From assembly GCA_028564705.1 (NCBI GenBank), contig JAPXFQ010000166.1:124001-188000 (forward strand): a stretch of DNA of 64,000 bases. The letters run 5' to 3'. Each line of letters begins with the position of its first letter. Position 1 is the stretch's first letter. Below are positions 43,990 to 57,699 of this stretch, in pieces. Source of the DNA: Apricaphanius iberus (taxonomy: Eukaryota; Chordata; Actinopteri; Cyprinodontiformes; Aphaniidae). The notes beneath the pieces are model-generated. The model saw only the letters and a program-made list of their open reading frames with translations. It was not told the DNA's origin and did no database searches. Made by a program: the position numbers and the translations under genes.

Positions 43990-46130
43990 TGCATCCATAA
44001 AATTAATAAAAAGAACGAAAATGTCATGGTTTTAGTAAGCTGTCTGAGCCACATGAACAAAATTTCAGGAGACAAAGTGAGGTTTAATAGTTTATTGAGG
44101 GTAAGTTAAGGTGGATGGATCTGATGCAGATGTGCTGACAACTGCTGGGGAGTGTGAGCTGGAACTCTGAAATGGATAATATGAGCAGTAATTTTGAATA
44201 TATAATAATAAATCTGCTTATGTATGAGGAAATGGAATCACTTGTGAGGATTGAGTGGAGCCTGTGGATGGCCAGGGTGCGTGGAATCCATGAGGTGCTG
44301 AGGTACAGCTCTTTGGGCTGGGTGTGAGCTTGAGGATAAGTTAATGTGTGGTAGAAAATAAAGAAGAATAACTAGGTTTATCTTACAGATTGTCGTATGA
44401 GCGGGGACCGAAAGAACACTGAAAATGAAACTTGTGAGGAAGAAATTCTGGTGAGTGAGTGAGTGGGTGATTGGGTGGAACAGAACAGAGCAGGACGATG
44501 ATGGCTGCTTTGAAGAAGACATGAGCCAGTTGTGGAAGTACAAGCCAGAAAGGAATCTTGAAGCTGAGTTCTGGTCGTTCGGACAGAACCGCGGGAGTAT
44601 AAATCAGAGAAATGGGGAACCAGTGAGGAGCATAAGCATAACCATTTTTGCCATTTTAAGTTTTTCATCTATAAAGTGAGCAGCTCTTAAAACAAAGTGA
44701 GGACATTTTGTTTTTCCCTACTTTGAGACAATTTTACTTAGTTCTGCTGGTTGGTTTTAGAGGTTTGGGGTGAATTACAGAGATTGAAACCCGTCCCTGC
44801 ACCCCAGTGACATGCCCACACCCCAAGGCCCTACAGAGACTGAAAAGGACTAGGAGGCAAAACGTCTTTCTAGGGAGCCAGCTCCCGTCTGACTTCTTTT
44901 TACTTGTTTCTACAGTATACTAAAGGACAACTAAAGTGATTTTTAAAGTTTTCAAGAATCAATGCCAAGACTTGAAATTTACAGTGCTGAGCATAACCCC
45001 TTGATGTTCTTGATGATCTGGAAATCTAGTCTATTACATGCAATAATCGAGGAAGCGGTTCCCCTTACGTGAGACCGTTAGGAAGCTATTTATGGCAATC
45101 ACTGTTATGAGAAGGCAACAACAATTTTAAGTACATTTACCTTTGTTCTGTTTTGTATTTAAAGTTGTAATGTAGGCCCAATCTACGAAGGACTGCTTCA
45201 CAGCTATAACTGCTTGTCTTGAAGTTACCTGATCATTTTATGCCTCGAACAAAATGGTTTTGAGCTTAAAAAAAGCTTTGGATTATTTGATCCGGCTTCA
45301 TAAAAATCGAAAAACAACCTGTACTCTCACTGAAAACCACGAAACAGAGAATTTAAACAAAAAATAAGATTTGTCTAACAAACCAATTTTTTGTGCTGTG
45401 ACTTTACATATTAGACTAGGGGGCATAGTTTAGATTTGTGCTGTAAGATCAACTAAGGTTTCTTCTCTTTTGCCATTTTTCTACTACTCGCTACATCTAG
45501 CCATCTTTCCATACCAACTTCTTTAAACATTACAACATTCAATGCTACTAATGCCAATTGACGACTGCCAACTGAAGCAGTGTGATAGATGTAAACTAAG
45601 TCTCTCTAACATCCAATATTTAAATGTTGTGCTAAATAGTATAGTTTTAGAGAAAAACACTCTGGTGCTAAGCATACTTGAAATAATTATTTGTCTTGAG
45701 ACTGTTTACTTGATCTCTCAACATTGTTTCTGTTTGTTTTATGATGTTTCACTAAAACAGCTGCAAAACTTAAGTCTCTATAAGTATGTGAGGATGAAGA
45801 GGCCCAAAAATCGACCACACTCATTGTCAGGGTGTTTTCTTAGCTTATCCTTTTTTAGTTGTAATATAATCATTAAATGAGACATTTATAGCTTTACTGT
45901 AAACAAAGTAAATATTTTATGACATTTTATATTTCACAGTTTGTGTTACCTCCACCTAAGATGCCAAAGCAGATACAGATATATGTAATTTCTCTTAGCT
46001 TAAGAAGATATAGTTGATCTGCAACTATCATTACAATGAACATAGCGCCATCATCATATATTGTGTGTATTGTACTTGTGTTTAAACCATTTTGTCTGAG
46101 TAAACCACTCAGCCAATCCATGTTCTGCCC
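43990..46130. other. Intergenic DNA, no gene seen
   Basis: No coding region was recognised. The section 44080-44620 has a higher GC content and a repeat-like look (TGAG tandem units near 44450), but I cannot assign a family. Confidence 0.4.
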
Positions 46131-46631
46131 TCTGTAAGGGCGCTTTCACATGGTACGGGAGTCCGTACTCGGGTACGGTATTTGGTCAAAATCCACTTAT
46201 TTCGTACCATGTGAACACAGACTGTACCGTGCCAGAATACGGCCAGAGAGACCTGCCTTTGAGGTAGTATCCGAGTCCAGGTACGAGCGGCCACGTATCA
46301 TGTGAACACAACCCGTACTCTGGCCGTACTCAAGACAATAGACGCGCTCCATGCGGAAATGACGACACCACCGGCCGAAATTACAGAATCACCTCACGAC
46401 CATACAAATACCAAAACAACGCGATTCAAGCATCCCACAGCAACACAGCAGGTTACAAAACGGCGGGTTTACTACAACACTCACCCTGTAGATGGCTTCA
46501 GGTAGCAGCTGACCAGTAGACCAGTTTGTTTACATTCTAGGCTGTCGCTCGTTTTATGACGTCGGTACTTCTCACTCCCTTGTTTGTTGGAGAACTAAGA
46601 CTTATTTGTTTACCGCCACCTGCTGTTTATA

Positions 46632-47842
46632 TGTATTTATTTGTCCCGATTGAACCAGGTTGTGGGTATTCAGGGAACTGCCCTTGACTGGTTAAGATCC
46701 TATCTTAGTGATAGAAGTTTTTGTGTAAGGTTGGGGGACTGTGCATCTGAGGCCTCCCCTCTGCCCTGTGGGGTCCCCCAGGGCTCTATTTTAGGACCTT
46801 TGCTTTTTAATCTTTACATCCTTCCTTTGGCAGCTATTTTTAGGCGATATGGCCTTTTTTATCATTTGTATGCCGACGACTGCCAATTTTATGTTTCTTT
46901 TAAACCCCAAGAGTCGCTGCAATCAGCCGTGGATTGCCTGAATGAAGCCAAGGACTGGCTCTCTAACAATTTCTTACATTTGAATCTGTCTAAGTTAGAG
47001 GCTCTTTTATTTGTTCCCCCCTCGCCCGCTGCATTGAGCCCTGTCCTGCCGCCCTGCTTCTCGAGCTTAGTGAAACCCACTATTACAAACCTTGGTGTGA
47101 TTCTGGACCGTGAATTAAGGATGGACTCTCACATTAGCCAGGTGGTGAGATCCTGCTTCTTTCAGCTCCGCCGGCTGTCAAAATTGAAGCCCATCCTGAC
47201 TAAACGTGATTTGCATACTGTAATTCATGCATTTGTGATTTCACGCCTGGATTACGCAAACTCTCTTTTTTATGGGTCGACTACTGCTGCAACTGCACGC
47301 TTACAGCTAGTACAAAACGCGGCTGCTCGCCTTTTGACTGGCACTAGACGAAGGGAGCATGTCACCCCCGTTTTGGCCCGGCTCCACTGGCTCCCGGTAC
47401 GTTTCCGTATTCGTTTTAAAATTTTACTTTTTGTTTTTAAGTCACTTTACTTGTACGCGCCCCCGTATTTGTCTCAGCTGGTTCAGCCATATCTACCAGG
47501 CCGGTCACTTCGGTCAGCAGAGCACCGCCTCCTGCAGGTCCCACGGGTTCGAACGAGGATGCGAGGGGAACGTGCATTCTCGATCTGTGCACCTCGCCTC
47601 TGGAACCAACTCCCCATGGCAGTGAGGTTGGCCCCCTCACTTTCTGTTTTTAAATCCCGCCTGAAGGCTCATTTTTATTCTCTGGCTTTTAATGTGGCAT
47701 AGTTTTGCCTTATCTTAATGTGTTTCTCTATTTTATTGCTTGGTTGTGTTTTCTACTGTTGTTTTGATGTACAGCACTTTGGTCGGCCTCGGCTGTGTAT
47801 AAACGTGCTTTATAAATAAAGTGGTATGGTATGGTATGGTAT
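46632..47842 (+). mobile_element. 5'-truncated L2/CR1-group LINE, third family
   Basis: It contains only the last part of ORF2, a 3' UTR and a TGGTA tandem tail (47822-47842) following TGCTTTATAAATAAAG. It was inserted into the Harbinger-like element, whose sequence resumes after the tail. Both tail unit and protein sequence differ from the LINE at 14.5 kb. Confidence 0.88.
46641..47702 (+). pseudogene. LINE reverse transcriptase, C-terminal portion
   Basis: An open frame of 353 codons encodes the second half of an L2-type reverse transcriptase. Motifs are GTALDWLRSYLSDR, CGVPQGSILGPLLFNLY, YADD (about 46869-46880), LNLSKLEALLF and NLGVILD. The conserved C-terminal blocks LDYANSLFYG, LQLVQNAAARLLTGTRRREH and LHWLPV-FRI-FKIL follow, ending at LAFNVA. 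The frame has no internal stop. The 5' half with the endonuclease and first RT motifs is missing, so it cannot act. It would need an external promoter and start. Confidence 0.92.
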
Positions 47843-47959
47843 ATATAGTAAAAGACTGAATCCCAATACGGGCAGAGATCCGTGCCATGTGAACAGAAAA
47901 AATTAGCATTTTCTCTGGCCGTTTTCTGGTACGGCCACACATGTGAAAACGGCCTAAGT

Positions 47960-49572
47960 ATACAAGAGGCAGTGGTCCTTGATCATTTAGGATTTTCATC
48001 AATTGAACTTCACTGTATTCTCTCCAATAAACCTATCTCTCTTTTGTGTTTGTGTATTTTTGTGTGTACAAGCTGAACAAAGAGTGGACAAAGAGAAAGC
48101 AGAGAGGGAAAATAAAATGTTTAATTTGGATGTTTTTGTCATTGTTACATCAGATGATTATGCACTTAACTGCTCTTTGTAGGTCCAAGGCTGTGGCTTT
48201 AATAGTTAACATGAACACATGGCAGCTGTTGTCATGGACATTGATTTGGGTGTTGTGGTAGCAGACAGCAGTAACACGCCTGTGCAATATTTTGCACTTT
48301 GGCTCTACAACACTACACATTTTCAAATGATCATGGAGTTGAACTACTGCGTCACTTTGACACAAAGCTGACAAAAGCTTGGCTTTATGAGCTTACAAAC
48401 ACTTATTGGAGTTGTTGATTGTCCACTTAAGTGCAGGTGCAGCTTTATTGTGTCCATCCCATTGAGTGATTATTGTCTGATGAATTTGTAAACAAAAAAA
48501 CAAAACAACAACAAAAACACACGTGTGATTGCTGAATGTGTCTCACACTTCTGCAGACATGAGTTTTGTTTGGTCTTTGTGTTTTCGTTTGAAGCTAGAA
48601 ACCTATGTTTCCGAGAAGTGTAAAACACCGCCTTAGGGAAGGGCTTTGCTATTCTTGAAGTGTTTTGATTAGATTTTATTCTTGTAAAAAACTGAGCACA
48701 CATCAAGAGTGACTGAAAGTAATATCCTTTAAAATGCTGCTTTCATTGTGTACTTATACCCACCTTCTCTATTATTTCTTGCTCTGTCTCCCATTGCTCT
48801 GCTGCTTTGTTGAACACCTAAATTAAAGCAGGTGAAATATTGAAATCTGTTATATGAATGATGCTGCTTGTTGCCTCTGATTTGTTCACGCAATAATGAA
48901 ACCCTTATCGTTCCTGTGAGCTATTTGGTTGTAAAATTGCCGCACCAAAAGCCTGACACATTAGAAGCCATGATGTGTTTTGAAGCAGATATATTGTAGC
49001 ATGTGACTGTGTTGTCAATTTAAGACCATCTCTCGCTGATAGTAATAGACCCGGGCCCTGTTTCATGAGGCGAGTTCATCACTGTCACATGACAAGGCTA
49101 AAAGGTAATTGCCTTGATGGTTAAGTGGGTTAATGCCAGCTTTCTCATCCAATCATATACAGCATCAACAGAGCAAAAGCAATGTGTAATGTGAGATAGG
49201 ATGATAGGACTGACTTAAACTGAAATAGGATCTGAAGCAACATTATTCAGCAGGGTTAAAGATATCGAACATAAATATTTAAAAGCAAGAGGTTTCACAA
49301 AGCTGTAGAAATAACTCAAAATGATAAAATATGATTAATTTTGTATGTTTTTTTTATTAAGGTTTGATCATACAGAAACGTGTCATATCTTTTGAGATGA
49401 TAGAAACATGTTGTTCCTCTGAAATTGTAAAAAATTTGGGTCTGTTAGAATGAAATGAGTTAAAAGTATTTTAAAAGTATTTTTATTATCATACTCTTTA
49501 TCATCACTTTGTGTTTACTGTATGGCCATGATGGTCCATTGACATTTTATTTAGAAAACACAGTCCTCCGTA
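47960..49572. other. Intergenic DNA; possible conserved non-coding sequence at 48.8-49.17 kb
   Basis: No gene was recognised. The stretch 48830-49170 lacks repeats and includes AAGGTAATTGCC and GGGTTAATGCC. It is only a candidate. Confidence 0.4.
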
Positions 49573-49580
49573 CATATAGC

Positions 49581-50299
49581 CAGTGTTGGGCAAGCTACAT
49601 TTTTATATATATATTTATATATATTTCGTATTACAGCCTCAAAAATGTAACATGTTTGCATTACTGTCTCAAAATGTAACTGAGTTCCACTACTCTAAGT
49701 TACTTTTGGCAAAATATCTTCAACATTTAACATGATTTTAAAACTATGTAACTTAATTTATATTTTATACTAGTGTGATACCATAAATGCTGTATTTTTA
49801 TAACTATTTTATTAAAATTCAGGTCCCAATTGCCTTTGCATACTTTCTGTCTCATAGAAATGTTTGTTGAATCGCATCAAAAGGAGGCGCTAAAAGTGCT
49901 CATCACAAAGATGGTTCCATTTAGGTATTAGAATGAGACTTCTGAGACTTAACAGTCTTTCAGTGGGTGGTTTAGGGGTTAGGGAAATAGTGCAAATAAT
50001 GACACTGTATAAATGTACAGTCCGTCTTTTCCTCAGCCATCCTGATTCTGTGATATTTTGGTTTTGAGCAACAAGAAGTGCTCCATGGATCTTCTTCTAT
50101 AGTATCCAAATTGATTTGGCCCGCTGCATTAGTTGGGCTGAAAAACAATTCTAAATGCTCTTGTAACTCATGTTACTGAAATTACAAGGAGTAATATATC
50201 GCTGTACATTTTATCAGTAATGCATTACATTACTCTGTTACAAAAAATATATATATACCTGTAACTTGTTACTTTTGTAATGTGTTACTCCCAACAGTG
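49581..50299. mobile_element. hAT-type non-autonomous element
   Basis: Ends CAGTGTTGGG and CCCAACAGTG form an inverted pair with one mismatch. The 8-bp flanks CATATAGC (49573-49580) and CAACTAGC (50300-50307) match at 6 of 8 positions, fitting an aged hAT target duplication. The interior is rich in TGTAAC/GTTAC motifs in both orientations. There is no coding frame. Confidence 0.7.
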
Positions 50300-50309
50300 C
50301 AACTAGCAT

Positions 50310-51244
50310 AAACAACCTTGCAAGCTCATGATTAACATTGATGTGAAAAAGGGTATAGAATAATTCTGTTGCATTTATTCTGCCACGTGGAACCAGCAAG
50401 AGAGCACGTGGGAAAAAAACTATATATAGTTTAGAGACATATATGTTGTCTTAAATGATGGGGGAAGATTCACTACTTTTCCATTATCTTTTTTCACTCT
50501 TTAAGAAAAATAATTTTGAAGAAATTCAAGTCTCCTAAGCCGAGATGAAACAGTGTGACGAGAGAAGGAGGTGCAGAAGAAATAATCTTCAAAGGCTAAA
50601 TGAGAACAGGTTAATGGATCGCTGCAGATTAGACAGAGATTAGCTGCTGTGATAATGCTTGTGATCAACCTCATTAGAGTTTTGCTCATATTTCCTGCAA
50701 GTTCAGTTATGGTTTAATATAATTTTTTTTTCATGAACATTAAATATGCTGTATCTAAAAGTATAGAGCAACAAAAAATCAGCGACTCATAAAATGTGTT
50801 TTTCACACTTTTCTGCAGCATATATTTTCCGGGTGGGGTGGGGGGCCTGCATGAATAAAAATGTAAGTGTCAGGAACAGAAGACTTTTGGAGAATCTGTC
50901 CTGCTAGATATGGTGATTTAGTCTAGATTTGTTTTTGTTGACGAAGGTGACAGATGAATGTTGTTCCTGATAAAACTTGATGTTTGACTGTATATAGCTT
51001 TCAGCTCATACACTGATATTGTGAATAGATTTAAACACATGTTGGCTTGCTATTACCTGATGCTGTCATGCCATTTTAGTAAACTGAAAAATGTTGGCAT
51101 TTGCATTCCCTAGAACAAAGATGGCACTGATAGCCCCAGCAAAATTGTGAAAGGTGAGAAGAATTGGTAAAAGTGGGTTCAAAGTGCAACCTGAACACAA
51201 ACAGGTAACAGACGCTGTGTTCTATTTGATGTAATGTGACTGTT
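50310..51244. other. Intergenic DNA, no gene seen
   Basis: No exon was recognised. The part at 50500-50700 is free of recognised repeats. Confidence 0.45.
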
Positions 51245-51247
51245 TTA

Positions 51248-51802
51248 GGGCGTTTTCACATGGTACTATAGTCTGTACCTATAGATACCGTATTTGGTCA
51301 AAATCCACTTATTTCGTACCATGTGAACACAGACTGCACCGTGCCAGGATACGGCCAGAAAGACCTGCCTTGGAGGTAGTGTCCGAGTCAAGGTACGTGC
51401 GGCCACGGCTCATGTGAACACAACCTGTACTCTGGCCGTACTCAAGACAATAGACGCGCTCCATGACGACCCCGGCGGCCAAAATTACAGAATCACCTCG
51501 CGACCATAAAAATACCAAAACAACGTGATTCAAGCATCCCACAGTAACACAGCAGGTTACAAAACGGCGGGTTAACTACAACACTCACCCTGTAGATGGC
51601 TTCATGTAGCAGTTGACCAGTAGACCAGTTTGTTTACATTCTAGGCTGTTGCTTGTTTTATGACGTCGGTACTTCTCACTCCCTAGTTTGTTGGAGAACT
51701 ACAGACTTATTTGTATACCGCCACCTGCTGTTTAGTCTGAACAGAAGAAATTTGCATTTTCTCTGGCCGTATTCTGGCACGGCCACACATGTGAAAATGG
51801 CC
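51248..51802 (+). mobile_element. PIF/Harbinger-like non-autonomous element, copy 2 (555 bp)
   Basis: It runs from GGGCGTTTTCACATGGTAC to CACATGTGAAAATGGCC and is flanked by TTA (51245-51247) and TAA (51803-51805). It is closely similar to the outer and inner parts of copy 1 and shows the state without the LINE. Near the right side it lacks about 50 bp that copies 1 and 3 retain. Confidence 0.78.
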
Positions 51803-51809
51803 TAAGTCC

Positions 51810-53295
51810 TTCCACTTCTCTGTGGTATTTTTATACTTTAGCTGCCTAGAACCAATAAATACATAGTCTAACACCCATTATGATGGACAGATAATTTTTT
51901 TATAAAGAGTAAAAGGTTACAATGTGATCAATCATAATGATAGATTATGCACAAATTGGTCTTAATATTGTGAAGACTGACTGATTTCACTTTTTTAGCC
52001 AGTGTTTACCACAGTTAGGGACCTTTATTATGGGCCTCAGGACTCCAAATGCAGGGCATTTCTAGTATTTGGTGTAAATTTAATTTAAATAAATGTGCAT
52101 TAATGTGTTAAAAATATATAGCAATTAATATGCAGTAGGAACAGTCTTGCAGATTTGCAGCTACAGAAAAGAAAGAAGGAGAAGAGAGATGTCTGAGTGT
52201 ATGGATGAGTCATTCCTCAGGACTGATGGTTGCAGAGAAACTTTTAAAGCCCTGGTTTTGTGACATGATGTCCAGTCTGGTGGTCCTAATCTGCTCTAAT
52301 AGATTCCTTATTTCTTTCACTTAGAGATGAGAGTCGGTGTGATATTCAGCAGAGCTCAGGCATAATCCAGAGTTTTGGCACTGGCGGATAAAATACCCAG
52401 AAGGAAATATTCAGGTGAACACTAAGGGTTAGTGTTTTTCTTTGAAACTTTTTCACATTGACATTATAGCTTTGTAGATTATTTATTTACAAATAAAAAC
52501 TGACAGAGCTCATAACTGAGTGCTGAATGAAAAATATGACTTTTCCCTGGCACATCACATTAAATACATGCTTGTATTTTAATAGTCTTTCTCTTGAATG
52601 CATTGCTTTAGGCTCTATCAATTACTGATCCCACCTAATAATCATACAAATGCATTCCATTTGTAAAAAAAAAAAAAAAATCAAAAGTAGATTTACACAT
52701 AAATTAAATGCCTTTCCCAGTGGTGGATCTTGCATGAACAGCAACCAGGGTAAGCACATAAAGTTTAGTTAAATATTGTGGGACTTTTTAGAATAAACCC
52801 AAAAGGAAGTATTATACATTGTGAAGTGGAATAAAACTCAAGTTTTAAATTGTTTGCAAAATAAAACACTAAAATGTAACTTTGTATTGTCTGCATTTGT
52901 TTTCACATCCTGTATTAACCCTAAATGAAATCAGGTCCAACCGAATGATTTTGAAGTTCAACTAATAAATAGAGTAAACTTGTGTAAGCAACAGAGTTCA
53001 GCTTTGCACAGATTTTAATAATAAGATATCAATGATTCAGAATAGATTTTTTTTATTATAAAAAACAAAATTTCACTTGCAAAAAGGAATATATGAATCA
53101 AATACAAACTTCAGGATTATTAGCCAGCACTGGTGTACCACCAGAGCTTCTAATACAGTTTACACTGCACTTAAAAAAAAGGTTCAGAAGACTTGCTATG
53201 GGTACAACAAATCTTTTAGGATCTCTTGCTTTTTACATCTGACGTAGGGGGCCCTGGGCTATGTGCCATATTGCTAAGATTAAAAACCCCGGCTC
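51810..53295. other. AT-rich intergenic DNA, no gene seen
   Basis: No coding region. There is a poly(A) run at about 52664-52680. Confidence 0.5.
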
Positions 53296-53299
53296 TGAC

Positions 53300-53950
53300 A
53301 TCATTTGGTTTCAAGACTCAAAGGCAGCACAACACCAGATGCAGTAGACAGATGATGTTTTTTCTTTAAAATTAGTTTTATTTTACAAGGATCTGTGGGT
53401 CGTCTCAGAAGGAACCGGAGAATGGGGAACCAAGGAGTCAGGTCTGAACTGCAAGAGGGGTAATCACTGAGTTCAACTGGATGAAGAGGATACGGAGATA
53501 TTAAGTAGGATTTGTACTTGGGTCATGAGAAGTGTTGCTTGGAGGAAGGTAGTTGGAAACTTAGGTCTGTGGTTGGCTGGAGGTGGGCGTGTGGTTCCGA
53601 TAACTGCTTTTGTTCTTTGCAGGTAGACGGCATGGAGGAACCCGGAAGACCTTTCCTGGATCCTCCCCGTGGAAACACAGGGAGGATCTGCGAGGAGAGC
53701 AGGGAGGTATGTACAAAGTTTCTTAAAACAAGAGCAGCGTTTGTTACTTGGACTCTGGAGGGATAACTTGGCCATGTACCACGCTAGTCAGCGTCAGCTT
53801 GCAGGAGTCGCTCCCCTTTTGAGCTGGATGGTGATTAGGATCAATGATGAACACCTGGTGGGTGCTGCCTGCCATGCCCTGCAGAGAAAGTTGGAGGAAG
53901 AAAAAAAAACACACAACCACTCTCCTTTTGGACAATGCACCTGCAAATGA
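53300..53950. other. Unclassified repeat-like region
   Basis: This GC-richer block has short overlapping frames (for example 53512-53766) without recognised domains. Its composition and the ending ACACAACCACTCTCCTTTTG look like a dispersed fish repeat, but I cannot fix its ends or family. Confidence 0.3.
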
Positions 53951-53954
53951 CCAA

Positions 53955-56900
53955 ACATCACTTTCTCTTATATATTTCCATACCTCCTCCACAACATACC
54001 AGGATGAGAGATGAATCAATATCTGAGACGGCTACTAAATTATGCATTAAAAAGAGATGGTGAGCAATTTTGTACTAAGAGCTTTAACGTGTAGAACAGG
54101 GGCCCTTTCATAGAAGCTTTAATGCTTTTTGTGGTGTCATCGTGAACCATTTCATTGAAATCAGACCAATTTGATAATGGCCTTCTATTAGTGACCTTGG
54201 ATGAAAGAATCACAGATAATCTACATCTAAACTAATGTGTTTTGTCCTTGTAGGGGACAAAGAGTTTAGTTTAGGAAACTGGCACCTCCCCAGATGGAGC
54301 CACTATCTCATTGAGGATGTTCACACACAAATGTGTACAGAGTACATACATGAAACAAGTGAAATATTATGGAGTGGAAGGGAAGCAGAAAATCACCTGG
54401 TGACACCAGAAGAACCGGAAGAGCCTGGTAACCATGTAAAAAGACAATCGCTGGGACCAAATGTAATGAAATAGGTAATAAAATTACTCAGCATACAGTC
54501 CCTGTAATGAGAAACAGACATGTCCCGATCTTAACAAGGTTTACCCACATGACTAAAGTATAACACTGATTTGGCACCTATCTCCAGATTGAACTGGGAA
54601 ATGACTCACTAATCTGTTTAGGTATTTGGAGTAATTGGGTCTGGTGCCAGTGAGGGGGATTTCCTTGACTGCTGAAAGTCTCTGTTAGTAGTCCATTCCC
54701 AGTTCCTTGGTATAATTACTCTGACAGAGCTGTGGCCACAGGGCCTGTGAGCAGGGCTGCTTTTTAAACTGTAAATTATGAAGGATTAGCATTTATGAAT
54801 TTTAAATCAGGACTGTGGTAGGAGACACTAAAGCTGCTTAGTGATTGCAAACGGTAGCGTCTAAGCAGGCAGCTCTATACCCCTCACTTTCTGAGCGTTT
54901 CACTCCAAGCATGTGTGTGGCTGTTTATTCAAATGTGGCTCTGCATAAACACAAAATGCTCAGACCGGACTCCCACTATTCGCTCAGAGCAAATGAGTAT
55001 CTGACATCTTAACATCCTCCTGTCCCAGTCAGTGCTGTTTGAGTGTGGGTGTGTGGGTTGATTTGAGTATGAAGGAAAGTATGGACATGTTTGCCGACTC
55101 ATCCAAGGGTGCGTTTCCCCTGTCACTCCTTCTCAAACTGGAGTTCTGCTCCTCACAACTGCATGTCACACGACAGAGAATATCCAATGGGTGATTATGT
55201 TAATATGGGATTTGATCCGTGTTAAATTATGCATAATGGATTGATGTGCTGCAGAGTCATCAATTAGACAGAAATCAGCTCTAAAAACTGTGACACAGCA
55301 TAATGCTCTTAATTCTTCATATTTTCTCCCTGTATTCAGAGAGGTTTTAAGTGAAAGCTTCAGGTCTTTATTCATAATGCCTCAAACACACAATGTGTTT
55401 GCTTATCCAGTTTAGCTGTGTGGTTTTTTTTGCCCAATCTGCCTGTTGCAGTGTTGACCTTGCTTTGTTTCAGATTTACAGTCATCATTCTCTTCTGTTC
55501 AGGTGTGAGTCCATGACTGCCATGTAGTGATATTCAGCAGACACTACCAGAGGCCTCATATCACACCTCCAGGAGCTGTCTGCAACAGGGTCAGTGAGCC
55601 ATGACCTCAAGCCTGCAGTGTTAACTGGTTTAGCCAGGTGGCAATAGCTGGAGAGGGGGGTTTGAGGGTTGAACATTAAAATCCCCCATGGGCTGATGAA
55701 CACTCAGACTACAACAGTTTCTCCTGACCAGCTTTTCACATTCAGCCCTCCCTTAAAAAAAAGGCCAAACACATCCCGATAGCTTTACATTTACCACCTA
55801 AATATTTAATGTTTGAGGGATTACTTCCTTGTCAGTTGTGATAAATTCACAATAAAATAATCCTTGAATAACTTCTAGCACCAAGGAAAGTCAACGCCTT
55901 CCCTTCAAATAAAATAAAGAATAGAATAATGCTTTTGCACTCTAAATCTACATGTGGATGATTGTATGTACTGCTTATATAAAGACATGAAAATGTGATT
56001 TGTGATCTTGCTCATGGAGATGCTGGCTTGATTTTCCAGCTGGACTCTGCCGAAACTGCCAAAGGTACTAAAAGGTGCCTCATTAACTATGGTGTAACTG
56101 TATTTGATTTGCCAAAAAACTTGCCTGACCTGATATTGTCATGTGGAAGATGAGAAACCCCCAAATCCAACAATGCAAATGACCTGTAGGCTGTCATCAA
56201 AGCAACCTGGGCTTCCATTACACCTGAGCAGTGCTAAAAGCTGATTGCCTTCATGCAATGCTGCCTTGATGCAGTAATTCATTCAAAAGAAGGCTCACCA
56301 AAGTATTTAGTACCTAGATATAAATATACATTTAAAAACCCAAACATTATCCAGGACTAAATGAGGAGATAGGTTATGGACCTTTTCTGTGACTTTGTAA
56401 CACTGTTTTTTCCTGTGACTACTAAATTTTTATATGTAAATATTTATGTACTGTATATGCATGCGTATGCATGAATGTGTATGCATGTATATATATGCAT
56501 GCTATCTGTTTCCTGTGTTTCTGTTTATTATTGTGACCAACATTTTTAGTGCTGAGAACCATGTGAGAGGTGTTTCCTAGCCAATGCCTGCAGACCTTCA
56601 ATATTGTCACACCTGTGTGTCTGCTTCCACTTGTGTATCTTGAACTTTTATATCTGCTTCACTGTGCCTTCAAGAAGGCCCCATGCCACTACGTGTGGGC
56701 ATTTTAAAGGTTCCAGTTAAGACATGTCATTTTTGTAATAAAGACATTTTTACAGAAGGACCCACAGTGACACTGGTGTCTCGTGCCCTATTAACGTTCT
56801 GGATGGTTCCATGTTAACCTAGATTCTTGATTTTCTCTCATGAAGTCCCAGAGTAACACCTAAAGAACATTTATAATAGGTCTTTTGACCACTAGGGTGA

Positions 56901-57695
56901 TCATGTGTTTCGATACAACCAACTGAACTTGACCGAAAGTTGCACGTGGAAAAACCCGCTAGCCAGCTAATTTGGAGCAAGCTCTTTCTGAGGCTAAAAA
57001 GTAAGATTGATTCAATTCAGCGGTTGCAATGTTTACACATAATGCTGTTTGTCAAAAATAAACTATTGTTTCCGTGTTTTCTTGAAGAACTTTGCATAAA
57101 ACCATCAAGTAAGTATTGGTGTGACGCATATGTGACATCGGGCAGTCAGTTCAAAAAGTGGTTGTACACAAATGTGGTGACGTATATGTCACAATAAGAA
57201 AACTAATCATGATCTGATCAGTATACTTGGCTGATTCAATTAAGGTTAGTCATATATTGTATATAATAGCTTAATTGAACCAATATCAGTTATGCAATTT
57301 CATTCATGGATTGCAGTAAGACCTGTTGGGCACCAAGTAGCTAGCTAGTATTAACACATAATTTAACTATTTAACGCCCGAAGTGACATCTATGTCACTT
57401 TTGAGATCTTTGCCACCTACTGGTGTAATTTATTTCATTTTATTTTTTTAATGTGTTCTATGTGGCCTATTTAACATTTCTTATGTTCCCCTTAATTTTC
57501 CTTGAGGTTTAAATGAGTCTGGGTCTTTATGGGTTAAGGAGTGCCTCGGCTATCAGAAAACTCCTTCTCTACACTGCATTTTAGATGTTCTACCTTGGAC
57601 CAAAGAGCACCCAAATCAAACTCAAAAGGAATTGAGCACGCCATTCATCTGGAATCTGAACCTAACATTTCTTTGTTAAATATCCTCTTTTATTA
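53955..57695. other. Intergenic DNA; possible conserved non-coding sequence at 54.56-54.89 and 55.17-55.40 kb
   Basis: No exon was recognised. The 55.2-kb stretch holds the 12-bp palindrome ATTATGCATAAT (55226-55237), a POU/homeodomain-type site, in repeat-free sequence. The 54.6-54.85 kb stretch includes GGTATAATTACTCTG and TTTATGAATTTTAAATCAGG. Confidence 0.4.
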
Positions 57696-57699
57696 ATGT

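Larger units (their letters stand above)
46138..47954 (+). mobile_element. PIF/Harbinger-like non-autonomous element, copy 1, split by a LINE
   Basis: The left end GGGCGCTTTCACATGGTACG and the right end, whose complement is GGCCGTTTTCACATGTG, form inverted repeats. TAA flanks both sides (46135-46137 and 47955-47957), fitting the TWA target preference of PIF/Harbinger. The element parts are 46138-46631 and 47843-47954, with a 5'-truncated LINE between them. The 46.3-46.5 kb part holds an open stretch related to the relict frame at 63.1-63.3 kb. Internal inverted CCGTACT/GTACGG motifs occur. Confidence 0.75.

Noticed and set aside
46302..46505. A conserved small gene, because related frames occur at 51.4 and 63.2 kb
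   Set aside because: The similarity is explained by three copies of the same Harbinger-like element. The frames are interrupted and differ in extent.
53473..54474. Overlapping frames that might be exons
   Set aside because: The frames overlap on both strands, have no domain, and the region looks repeat-derived.
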